Assembly (NCBI GenBank): GCA_035606915.1
Contig: DATNDU010000090.1
Span: 1-28,460 of the forward strand
Length of the DNA stretch: 28,460 nt
Reading direction: 5' to 3'
Origin: Roseiarcus sp035606915
GTDB taxonomy: Bacteria; Pseudomonadota; Alphaproteobacteria; Rhizobiales; Beijerinckiaceae
In this document: piece after piece, positions 15,391 through 23,022 of the stretch
Layout of the letters: each line of letters begins with the position of its first letter
Numbering within the stretch: position 1 is the stretch's first letter
Made by a program: the position numbers and the translations under genes
The notes under the pieces: generated by a model
What the model saw: only the letters and a program-made list of their open reading frames with translations
Databases searched by the model: none
Told to the model about the DNA's origin: nothing

Positions 15391-16715
15391 CTCGCGACCG
15401 CCGCCGTGATCGCCTCGCCGAGCCGGCCGATGATCTCGCCAATCTCGCCCTCGCTGATAATGAATGGCGGCGCCAGCAGCACATGGTCGCCGCGCCGGCC
15501 GTCGAGCGTGCCGCCCATCGGGTAGACCATCAGCCCACGCGCGAAGGCCTCCGCCTTCACCCGCGCATGCAGCCGTCGGCCGGGATCGAACGGGCGCTTG
15601 CTGTCGCGTTCCTCGACCAGTTCGACGCCGACGAACAGACCGCGCCCGCGCACGTCGCCGATATGGGGGTTGTTGGCGAAGGCGCTGGCGAGGCCGGCGC
15701 GCAACGTCGCGCCACGGGCGCGAACCTGGGTTAACAGACCCTCCTCGTCGACCGTCTGCATGACGGCGAGCGCCGCCGCGCAGGCGGTGGCATGGCCGAT
15801 ATAGGTGTGGCCGTGCTGGAAAAAGCCGGAGCCGCCGACAATCGCCGCGTAGATGCGCTCCGAGCAGATCGCCGCGCCAATCGGCTGGTAGCCGCCGCCG
15901 AGTCCCTTGGCGATCGTTACAATATCGGGCGCGACGCCGTCCTCCTCGCAGGCGAACAGCCGCCCGGTGCGGCCCATGCCGCTCATCACTTCGTCGAGGA
16001 TCAGCAGCGCGCCGTGGCGCTCGCACACCGCCTTGATCTTGGCGAAATAGCCGGGGACCGCGGGGACAGCGCCGAGCGTCGCGCCGACCACAGTCTCGGC
16101 GACGAAGGCCGCCACCCGCCCCGGCCCCGCCGCTGACATCGCCGCCTCCAGTTCGGCGGCGAGGCGGTCGCCATAGGCGTCATCGCTCTCGCCCTCCCCT
16201 TGCTCGCGATAGGCGTAGCACGGCGAGACATGCACGGTGGGCGCGAGCAGCGGCAGGAACGGCTCGCGCCGCCGGGCATTGCCGCCGAGCGCCAGCGCGC
16301 CCAGCGTATTGCCGTGGTAGCTCTGCCGCCGGGCGATGAAGACGCTACGCTGTGGCTCGCCGATCTCGACGAAATATTGCCGGGCAAGCTTGATCGCCGC
16401 CTCGACCGCCTCCGATCCGCCGGAGACGAAATAGACATGGGCGAGGCCCGCCGGCGCCCGCGCCACCAGGAATTCGGCCAATCGCTCGGCCGGCTCGTTG
16501 GTGAAGAACGAGGTATGCGCGTAGGCGAGTTCGCCGACCTGCCTCCGGATCGCCTCGACGATGCGGGGATGGCCGTGGCCGAGGCAGGAGACCGCCGCGC
16601 CGCCGCTGGCGTCGAGATAGCGGCGGCCCTCGGCATCGATGAGATAGACGCCCTTGCCCCCAACGGCGGTCGGCACCGCTTGGCGGGGGTCACGGTGGAA
16701 AACCCGGCTCGTCAT
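15387..16715 (-). CDS. Class III PLP-dependent aminotransferase
   Basis: The 442-residue protein belongs to the omega-amino-acid / acetylornithine transaminase class. The PLP-binding lysine is Lys270 (IAKGLGGGYQPIGA). Asp241 in LILDEVMSGMGRTG contacts the pyridine nitrogen, FVSGGSEAVEAAIK (96-109) binds phosphate and YHGNT is at 133-137. The N-terminus (GKGVYLIDAEGRRYLDASGG) is complete. The family moves amino groups between amines or amino acids and 2-oxo acids or aldehydes. The substrate here is unknown. It is the last gene of a seven-gene minus-strand run, 9 nt after the saccharopine-dehydrogenase-like gene, with AAAGGGG before its ATG. This suggests it adds nitrogen to the pathway product. 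It is not obviously the hopanoid HpnO enzyme. Confidence 0.92.
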   Translation of the reverse strand: MTSRVFHRDPRQAVPTAVGGKGVYLIDAEGRRYLDASGGAAVSCLGHGHPRIVEAIRRQVGELAYAHTSFFTNEPAERLAEFLVARAPAGLAHVYFVSGGSEAVEAAIKLARQYFVEIGEPQRSVFIARRQSYHGNTLGALALGGNARRREPFLPLLAPTVHVSPCYAYREQGEGESDDAYGDRLAAELEAAMSAAGPGRVAAFVAETVVGATLGAVPAVPGYFAKIKAVCERHGALLILDEVMSGMGRTGRLFACEEDGVAPDIVTIAKGLGGGYQPIGAAICSERIYAAIVGGSGFFQHGHTYIGHATACAAALAVMQTVDEEGLLTQVRARGATLRAGLASAFANNPHIGDVRGRGLFVGVELVEERDSKRPFDPGRRLHARVKAEAFARGLMVYPMGGTLDGRRGDHVLLAPPFIISEGEIGEIIGRLGEAITAAVAS

Positions 16716-16724
16716 GGCGCCCCT

Positions 16725-17762
16725 TTACAATAGGTCGTCGCGCCGCACTCCCGGCAAGGCGAGCGGGAAATCCGCGCCATAGGCGCCGGCCGGCGTCTGG
16801 TAGCCGGTCGGCGCGTCGCCGGCGAGCGCCCGTGCGGCGAGCGCGACGATGCAATCGCGGGTGAAGCTGTAGACGTTCGGCGTCGCAAGTCGCGCCGCGA
16901 CGCGACGGCCATAGACGTCCTCGGCCTCGGCGACGACGATCTTCGGCGCCGCCGAGCGTTCGGCCTCGCTCGGCCCCTCGGGCCAGCCCGAGGTCAAGGC
17001 GTCGAGCGCCAGCCGCGCCAGCGGCAGCTTCAGCATCGGGGCGAACAGCGACGCCATGCGATAGCTGGCCTGCGTCAGCGTATCGGCCTCCAGATAGGCC
17101 TCGATATTGGGGATGGCGGTGGTCAGAAAGGCCGAGAACGGGTCCGGCCACGCCACCAGCATGCAGGGGCTGGAGCCGGCGCCGAAATCGAAGGCACGTC
17201 TCAGCGAGCCGGCGGCGACCGCGACGAGCCGGCCGCCGCGGCGGATCGTCACTTGGCTGTCGGCGAGGTCGAGCATCGAGGCGAGGCTGCCGCGCGAGAT
17301 CGCGTCGCCACGGGAAAAGCCGAGCCACAGCCGCCGCGCCTGCGGCAGCCGGCGCGCGACGTGGGCGGCGAGCGCGTCGGAGGCCGCCATCACATAGCCC
17401 GCCCCCGGCATCACCATCACGCCGGCGCGCCGCGCCGCCGCGTCGTAGCGGGCCAGCGCCTCGAACACCGGCCCCTCGCCGCCGACGTCGAGATAATGCG
17501 CGCCGGCCTTCAGGCAGGCGGCCAGCACCGGCGCCGCCGTCAGATGAAACGGCCCGGCGGCGTTGACGACGACGCGGGCGCCGGCGAAGGCGGCGGCCAG
17601 CGCCTCGCCATCGTCGACGGCGGCGACGCGCACCGGCGCGCCGAGGCCGGCCAGCCGGTCGCGGCTGCGCCCGGCGGCCGCCACGTCGAGGCCGCGCGCT
17701 CGCGCCTCAGCGACGATGAGCCGCCCGGTGTAGCCGCTCGCGCCATAGACGACGAGGCTCAT
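16725..17762 (-). CDS. Saccharopine dehydrogenase-like NAD(P)-dependent oxidoreductase
   Basis: The 345-residue protein begins MSLVVYGASGYTGRL, a Rossmann motif G7-x-x-G10-x-x-G13. VVNAAGPF and AGAHYLDVGGE follow, the usual order in the saccharopine dehydrogenase / trans-acting enoyl reductase family. True saccharopine dehydrogenases are longer. Short relatives reduce a range of carbonyl or enoyl substrates, including polyketide-type ones in mycobacteria. The substrate is unknown here. Its ATG overlaps the TGA of the upstream 1147-residue gene (ATGA, 17762-17759), so the two are coupled. It likely acts in the same pathway as its neighbours. Confidence 0.85.
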   Translation of the reverse strand: MSLVVYGASGYTGRLIVAEARARGLDVAAAGRSRDRLAGLGAPVRVAAVDDGEALAAAFAGARVVVNAAGPFHLTAAPVLAACLKAGAHYLDVGGEGPVFEALARYDAAARRAGVMVMPGAGYVMAASDALAAHVARRLPQARRLWLGFSRGDAISRGSLASMLDLADSQVTIRRGGRLVAVAAGSLRRAFDFGAGSSPCMLVAWPDPFSAFLTTAIPNIEAYLEADTLTQASYRMASLFAPMLKLPLARLALDALTSGWPEGPSEAERSAAPKIVVAEAEDVYGRRVAARLATPNVYSFTRDCIVALAARALAGDAPTGYQTPAGAYGADFPLALPGVRRDDLL

Positions 17763-20700
17763 CGGCTCTCCCAGCCGTCATCCAGGATCGCCTCGAACAC
17801 CAATTGCAGCTCTGGCAGCGCCTTGACCGCCTGCAACGCCTCGACCCGGCTCATGCGCAGCCAGCGCCGCGGATCGGCCCAATCCTCGGCCTCGCCCGCC
17901 AGCGTCTCGGCGACCAGCGCCAGCGCCGCGACGGGATCGGGGCCGCCTGCCTCATGACGGCGCCGCGCCTCGGCGAACGACCCCAGCGCCGCCATATCCG
18001 CCAGCGACTTCAGCGCGTTCGCGGCGTCTTCCGGGAAGCCGGCTTCGAGCCACGCGAGGCGCTCGGCGTCGAAGTCGTATTCGGCGACGAAGCGCTGCAA
18101 CCGCAGCCGGTCGAGCGCCTGCTCGGCCTTCTCGGGGACGACGAGGCGCCAACTGTCGCCCGGCGAGGCGACGAGTATCCATTGCTCCAGGCGCTTCAGC
18201 CGGCCGATCAAGCCACAAGTCGCCTGGGACGGCGCAGCGACCGGTTGCGGCGGCTCGCCGCCCTGTTGCGCCAACGCGATGCGAGTATCGTAGAGGCTGC
18301 GCGCATCGGCGGCGCGCAGATCGGCGTCGGTGTCGCGCTCGGGGGTGGCGAAAATCGCCAACAGCCGCGCGCAACGCGCCCGCATCGCCTTGTTGGCGAC
18401 AGCGGCGAGCGCCGCCTGCTCCCGGCCCTGCTTCTCGATATCAAGGGCGAGTGCGCCGAGCCGCTGCAACTGCGAGGCGCGCGCGCTCCTCTCCGGCGGC
18501 CGCCAGGCCGGCAGCTTCGCGCGCAGCGCGTCGGCCGCCGCGCGCAGGCTTTCCAGAGATTCGCCGCCGTCGCGCCCCGGGTCCGGCGTCCCGGCGGCGC
18601 GCCGCAGCGCCAGCAATTCTTTCGTCAGCATGCGCCGCGACAGCGCATCCAGCTTGCTCGGCAGGTCTACCATCTCGCCGCCGCGCAACGCCTCGACGAA
18701 GCCGGCGCCGAGCGCTGTCGCCCCGCCGCCACGGAAATAACTCGGCGTCTCCGCGACCGGCGGCCAACGCGCCGCGTCGGCGGCCTTTGGCGCGGGCTGA
18801 GGAAAGCGCCAGCGGCGCGGCGGGTCGTTTGGACCGTCCGGCTCCAGATGCGGATCGACGGTGGCGACGACGCGGCCGAGATCCTCGCTCACCGAGGCGC
18901 GCAGCCAGAACGGCCGCACCGGCTCCAACTCGTCGACGACGCTCGCCCCCGACCCGGTGCGCCTGACGCTGAGCCCCAGCGTCTCGACGATCGGATAATT
19001 CGCCAGCCGATGCAGCGCGATGCGCGGCGACGGCGCGATCTCGCGGATCGCATGGACGCGTTCGATACGACGGTGCGAATGCACGACCGCTTGATAGCAG
19101 GCGCGGTCGAAATCGGCGGCGTCGCGATATTGTTTGAGCGAGAGGCGGTTGAGCGGCGCGCCGCGCGCCAGAAGCTCCAGCGCCAGCGCCTGCGTCGCCT
19201 CGATCGCGTCGCCGTGCTCGCGCCGCGCGTGGGCCTTGTGGGCGGCGTCCTCGGCGCGGCGGCGCTCGAAGCCGCGCGCCGGCGCGCCGGCGCCAGGGCG
19301 CTCGTCGATCTCGATCAGCGTCTGCACCTTCGATTCCAGCCCATAGCCGAGTTCGACGAAGGATTCGGTCGAAATCCGCGCCAGATTTCGCGGCGCGCCG
19401 GGGCCGCCGGGCGCGGCCCAGACGTCGGGCGGACTCTCGATCAGCGCCACGAACGCGTTGCGGCCGATCACCTCGCGGTCGGTGGCGACGGCGCGCGGCT
19501 TATCGGCGAACACCAGCGGCTCGATCATCGCCAGCCCGACGAGTTCGCCGTCGAGCTTCCAGCGCACCGGAATGGCGAAGGCGACCTCGCGTTCTTTCCA
19601 TTGGCCGATGCTTTCGGTCCCCGACCACATGCGGCCAGAGGTCGAGCCGACGGTCTCGACGATGAGATAAACATAGGCGCCGGCGAGTTCGAGTTCCAGC
19701 TTCGGCCGCTCGTCGCCGGATTCGAACAAGCGCGTCCAGCACCATTTGACGAATTGTTCGAGGATTTCGCGGTCGGCGCGCAGCGGATAAACCTGCACCG
19801 TCAGGTCGGGGAAATGCATGGGGCCGGCGATCGGCAGCGTCGCCGCGCCGAGCGCGGTGTTATAGGCGCCCTGCTCAACGCCGCGCCGCGGCGTGCGATC
19901 CCAGAGATGGCCGACGCGCGGGTTTCCCGTCTCGCTCTCCTCGATCCAACCGCCGCCGCTAAGCTCCGGCGTGCGCGAGCAGATGACGTCGCCGGCGCCG
20001 TAATAAAGATCGAAATCCATCCAGAACGGGAACGACGGCCGCAGCGTCACCGTCTCGCCCTCGCGCGGCCGCTCGTAGAGATTGGGCGTCTCGATGCCGA
20101 GCGTTTCCAGAATGGGCTGGGCGCGAAAGCGGTTTATGCTGAGGCAATAGCCGCCGGACGTATCGCCGCGCAACAGGTCCCAGTCGCCGAGCAGGCCGAT
20201 CTGGTTGACGCGCTCGACGCCCATCGCCGATTCCACCAGCGCCGTGTAGCAGGCAAGATCGGGATCGTCGGGAGCGCGAAACTGCTTCAGGTTGATGGCG
20301 CTGGTGAAGAAGCGCGGCAGGTCCTCAACCAGCGCCGCGCGCGCGTTGGTCCCCGACAGCGGCTCGCCGCTGAGACGCGGCCACGGCCAGAACCCTGCCA
20401 GCATTTGCTCGCTGAGCGCGACGCCCTCGCGCGCCATATCCATCAGCGAATCGGCGGTGCGGAAATCAGGGAAGCCGCGCAGGCGCAGATTGGCGGCGAT
20501 GTCGACCGCCTCCTCCATCAGCGAAAGCGAAGTCGCATAGAGGTCGGGAACGACGGAGGTGATCGACCACGGACATTTATAGTTGAGCGGATATTCCGCA
20601 TAGGAGGCGACGACGTCGCGGTCGATCGTCACCAGCGTGCGCGGCGGCTCGCGCTGGCCGGCGTAGACGTCGTGAAAGATGTCGACCGCCATCGTGTAGA

Positions 20701-21202
20701 GCCGCGTCGGGGCGCGTGGATGGGTGGTCCAGGCCGGCCGGTCGGCCTCGATCCACGCCTGCGCCTTCGGCCAGCCATAGACTTCGCGTCCGGTCGCCGC
20801 CGACAGCGGATCGTCGACATAGATGAACGGCGTCACCGAGGTCCAACCCTGAAACACCAGCTTGCCGTGCTCGCGCCGCCAGCGCGCCAGCGGCACAAGG
20901 AAAAAAGCCTCGTGCTGCGACACCCAACCGAGCCGCTGCGCATGAACCGACGTCGCCGACATGCCGCCGTAGTTGAGCGCCATGAAATAGACATACGGCA
21001 GCGCCGGCGTGAAATGTACGATCTCGTCGGGGATGTCCATGTTGAGATATTGGGCGCAGAACTCGGCGAGCCGCGCGATATTGGCCTTCAGCGGAAACAC
21101 CCGCGCCGTCACTTCGCGAAACAGCAGCGGCGGCCGATAGGTCAGTTCCTGGCCGCCGCCGAAGACGACGGGATCGATGTATCTGGGTTTGACGATGCGC
21201 AT
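17759..21202 (-). CDS. 1147-aa protein with two acetoacetate decarboxylase-like modules
   Basis: I do not recognise the whole protein. Residues about 30-412 and about 465-785 are diverged copies of one unit. Each begins with an acetoacetate-decarboxylase-like beta region: PLKANIARLAEFC in the first, PLRADREILEQFV in the second. Each ends in a module LKQ[FY]R...ACY..[LV]V...[VI]ERV..I followed by PI[LV]ETLG. In the first unit GREVYGWPK (139-146) matches the Gly-Arg-Glu...Pro-Lys signature that carries the catalytic lysine in the decarboxylase. In the second unit the same place reads DREVIGRNAF and the lysine is lost. Residues about 800-1147 are Ala/Arg/Leu-rich and mainly helical. There is no signal peptide. 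It starts 18 nt after the polyprenyl synthase stop, with AGGGAG upstream. Confidence 0.85.
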   Translation of the reverse strand: MRIVKPRYIDPVVFGGGQELTYRPPLLFREVTARVFPLKANIARLAEFCAQYLNMDIPDEIVHFTPALPYVYFMALNYGGMSATSVHAQRLGWVSQHEAFFLVPLARWRREHGKLVFQGWTSVTPFIYVDDPLSAATGREVYGWPKAQAWIEADRPAWTTHPRAPTRLYTMAVDIFHDVYAGQREPPRTLVTIDRDVVASYAEYPLNYKCPWSITSVVPDLYATSLSLMEEAVDIAANLRLRGFPDFRTADSLMDMAREGVALSEQMLAGFWPWPRLSGEPLSGTNARAALVEDLPRFFTSAINLKQFRAPDDPDLACYTALVESAMGVERVNQIGLLGDWDLLRGDTSGGYCLSINRFRAQPILETLGIETPNLYERPREGETVTLRPSFPFWMDFDLYYGAGDVICSRTPELSGGGWIEESETGNPRVGHLWDRTPRRGVEQGAYNTALGAATLPIAGPMHFPDLTVQVYPLRADREILEQFVKWCWTRLFESGDERPKLELELAGAYVYLIVETVGSTSGRMWSGTESIGQWKEREVAFAIPVRWKLDGELVGLAMIEPLVFADKPRAVATDREVIGRNAFVALIESPPDVWAAPGGPGAPRNLARISTESFVELGYGLESKVQTLIEIDERPGAGAPARGFERRRAEDAAHKAHARREHGDAIEATQALALELLARGAPLNRLSLKQYRDAADFDRACYQAVVHSHRRIERVHAIREIAPSPRIALHRLANYPIVETLGLSVRRTGSGASVVDELEPVRPFWLRASVSEDLGRVVATVDPHLEPDGPNDPPRRWRFPQPAPKAADAARWPPVAETPSYFRGGGATALGAGFVEALRGGEMVDLPSKLDALSRRMLTKELLALRRAAGTPDPGRDGGESLESLRAAADALRAKLPAWRPPERSARASQLQRLGALALDIEKQGREQAALAAVANKAMRARCARLLAIFATPERDTDADLRAADARSLYDTRIALAQQGGEPPQPVAAPSQATCGLIGRLKRLEQWILVASPGDSWRLVVPEKAEQALDRLRLQRFVAEYDFDAERLAWLEAGFPEDAANALKSLADMAALGSFAEARRRHEAGGPDPVAALALVAETLAGEAEDWADPRRWLRMSRVEALQAVKALPELQLVFEAILDDGWESR

Positions 21203-21220
21203 CCTGTCGCTCCCTGCTCT

Positions 21221-22252
21221 TCAATCGCGCCGGAAGATCCAGCCCGCCAGGCCGGCGATGAAGCGCTTGTCGCGCGACTCCGCCGCCCCGGCGAAAGCAG
21301 CCTGGTGTTCGTGCAGCGCAGCGCCGGCGAGCCCTTGGGCGACGCCGCGCGCATATTCGATCGAGCCGCTTCGCTGCATCAGCGCGCGCAGCCAGGCGAC
21401 GTCGCTGGCTTTGCGGCTGGCGCGCGGCCGCGCCAGGTGGGCGAACAGGCGCCGCCGCTCCTGCGGCTCGGCAGCGCGGGCGGCGTGGATCAGCATCAGT
21501 GTGCGCTTGCCTTCGTAGAGATCGCCGTTGATCTCCTTGCCATAGGCGTCATCAGGTTCAAGGTTGAGGATGTCGTCCTGAATCTGGAACGCGGCGCCGA
21601 GGAAGAAGCCGAACCGGGTCAGCGCGTCGAGATCGGCCGCGCCGCGCCTGGCGATCAGCGCACCCATGCGCAGCGGGTGGATGGTGGCGAGCCAACAGGT
21701 CTTCTTCATCACCATCGTCAGGTAATCGGCCTCGCTCACGTCCTGCGCATTGTCGCGCCGCCAGCCAAGCTCCAGCGCCTGCCCCTCGACGGTCTCCCAG
21801 GCCATACGCTCGGTCTCGCGCAACACCGCCTGCGCCAGACGCGGTCCCAGCACCTCGATGTTGTCGATCAGCGGCCGCAGGCTCGCCAACGCCAGCGCAT
21901 CGCCGACATTGAGCGCCATCGGCGCGCCATGCAGCGCGTGCAGCGCCGGACGGCCGCGCCGCTCCTCGCTCTCGTCCTCGATGTCGTCGTGGATGAGCAG
22001 CGCGTTGTGCAGCAGTTCGATGGCGATCGCCGTCGGCAGCGCCTCGTCGATCGTCGCGCCGAAGGCGCGCGCCGCCGCCAGGCACAAGCTCGGCCGCATC
22101 ATCTTGCCGCCGCGTCCGGGGTAATCGGACAGCAGGTCGTAGAGATAGCGCGCCGGCTTGCCCTTCGGCAGGCAATCGGGCAGCCATGCGCGCACCAGCG
22201 CGCCATATTCGGCGAGGCTGTCCTTGACCAGAGTATCGGCGGCGCCCGTCAT
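21221..22252 (-). CDS. trans-Polyprenyl diphosphate synthase (IspA/GGPS family)
   Basis: The enzyme condenses isopentenyl diphosphate with an allylic diphosphate. The 343-residue protein has GGKMMRP (48-54, for the expected GGKRLRP). The first Asp-rich motif DDIED is at 89-93, followed by RRG. The second motif QDDILN (225-230) ends in Asn where the consensus has Asp. GKEINGDLYEGKRTLMLI (238-255) binds the second substrate. The residues four and five before the first motif are Leu and Ala, not aromatic, which by the usual rule points to products longer than C15. The missing final Asp makes catalysis or substrate use less certain. It lies 23 nt after the 215-aa gene and 18 nt before the ADC-like gene. 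Confidence 0.9.
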   Translation of the reverse strand: MTGAADTLVKDSLAEYGALVRAWLPDCLPKGKPARYLYDLLSDYPGRGGKMMRPSLCLAAARAFGATIDEALPTAIAIELLHNALLIHDDIEDESEERRGRPALHALHGAPMALNVGDALALASLRPLIDNIEVLGPRLAQAVLRETERMAWETVEGQALELGWRRDNAQDVSEADYLTMVMKKTCWLATIHPLRMGALIARRGAADLDALTRFGFFLGAAFQIQDDILNLEPDDAYGKEINGDLYEGKRTLMLIHAARAAEPQERRRLFAHLARPRASRKASDVAWLRALMQRSGSIEYARGVAQGLAGAALHEHQAAFAGAAESRDKRFIAGLAGWIFRRD

Positions 22253-22275
22253 CGCCGAAGGCCGCTCCCTTGCGT

Positions 22276-22923
22276 TCAGGCGGTTATGCGAACGCTAAGC
22301 GTTCCCAAAGCCTCGCCGCTGTCGGCGTCGACGACGACGGCATTGTAGAGGCCCGCCGGCTGATCGTCGGCGATCTCCAGCGCCAGTTTCGGCTCGGCGT
22401 CAGGCGCCGCGGCCACGAATCCGACGCTCTCGATCGCCTTCGCGCCGCCGAGCGCCGGATGCAACGGGCCGACGCGCGGCGCCCGCGACGGACGGCTGAG
22501 ATCGAGCTTCACTTGCACGCGGCGAGCGGATTTGACCTCGATCGCATAAGCGACGGCCGCGGCCGCCGGCGGCTCCGGCTTTGCCGCGCGCGGGCTGGAA
22601 ACGCCGGCAAGCGCCTCGGCGGCGGCGAAGGCGAGCGCGCCGATGTCGCGATAGATGTTGAGCGCACGCTCGATCAGCGCGCCATATTCAGGCGCCGTCG
22701 CGCCGGGCCGCAGGCCGTCGCGCAGCCGCTCGGCCAGCCGCCGGCCCTCGCGCATCTGTTCATCGAGCACGGAATAGCCGAGCTTCACCCCCTGAGCGAG
22801 CGCGTCGTCGCCCGGCGGCGCGCGGCCGCCCATGGCGTGCGAGCGCATATAGCTGGGAAAGTCGCGCTTCGGCCCGTCGCGCGCCGGATCTTGGCGATGC
22901 TGCCGCTCGGCTTCGTGGCTCAT
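22276..22923 (-). CDS. Unrecognised 215-aa operon protein
   Basis: I do not recognise this protein. ATG 22923 has GGGGGGA just upstream. An in-frame TTG at 22935 is less likely. The first 25 residues are polar (MSHEAERQHRQDPARDG...). About 40-110 form likely amphipathic helices (GVKLGYSVLDEQMREGRRLAERL and YGALIERALNIYRDIGALAFAAAEAL). A Pro/Ala linker follows. The last 85 residues look like a beta-sandwich: KSARRVQVKLDLSRPS, then a stretch ending AGLYNAVVVDADSGEALGTLSVRI. There are no cysteines, signal peptide or membrane helix. It sits between the FAD oxidoreductase and the polyprenyl synthase, so a scaffold, ligand-binding or accessory role in that pathway is a reasonable guess only. Confidence 0.75.
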   Translation of the reverse strand: MSHEAERQHRQDPARDGPKRDFPSYMRSHAMGGRAPPGDDALAQGVKLGYSVLDEQMREGRRLAERLRDGLRPGATAPEYGALIERALNIYRDIGALAFAAAEALAGVSSPRAAKPEPPAAAAVAYAIEVKSARRVQVKLDLSRPSRAPRVGPLHPALGGAKAIESVGFVAAAPDAEPKLALEIADDQPAGLYNAVVVDADSGEALGTLSVRITA

Positions 22924-23022
22924 GGTTCCCCCCAACGCCCCTAATGGGGGCCAACCCTATGATGAACATGGCACGGACGCGAGGCGAGAGCGATGGAAGC
23001 ATCGCGAAAATGTGCGCGAGCG

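Noticed and set aside
15387..16715. Possible hopanoid aminotransferase HpnO
   Set aside because: Class III transaminases are alike in motifs and no other hopanoid gene is present. A specific substrate cannot be assigned.
17804..22348. Open frame of 1514 codons on the plus strand opposite the ADC-like and polyprenyl synthase genes
   Set aside because: It is antisense to two well-supported genes and its product is Arg/Gln/Asp-rich with no recognisable motif. In DNA this GC-rich, stop codons are rare in the frame opposite a real gene.
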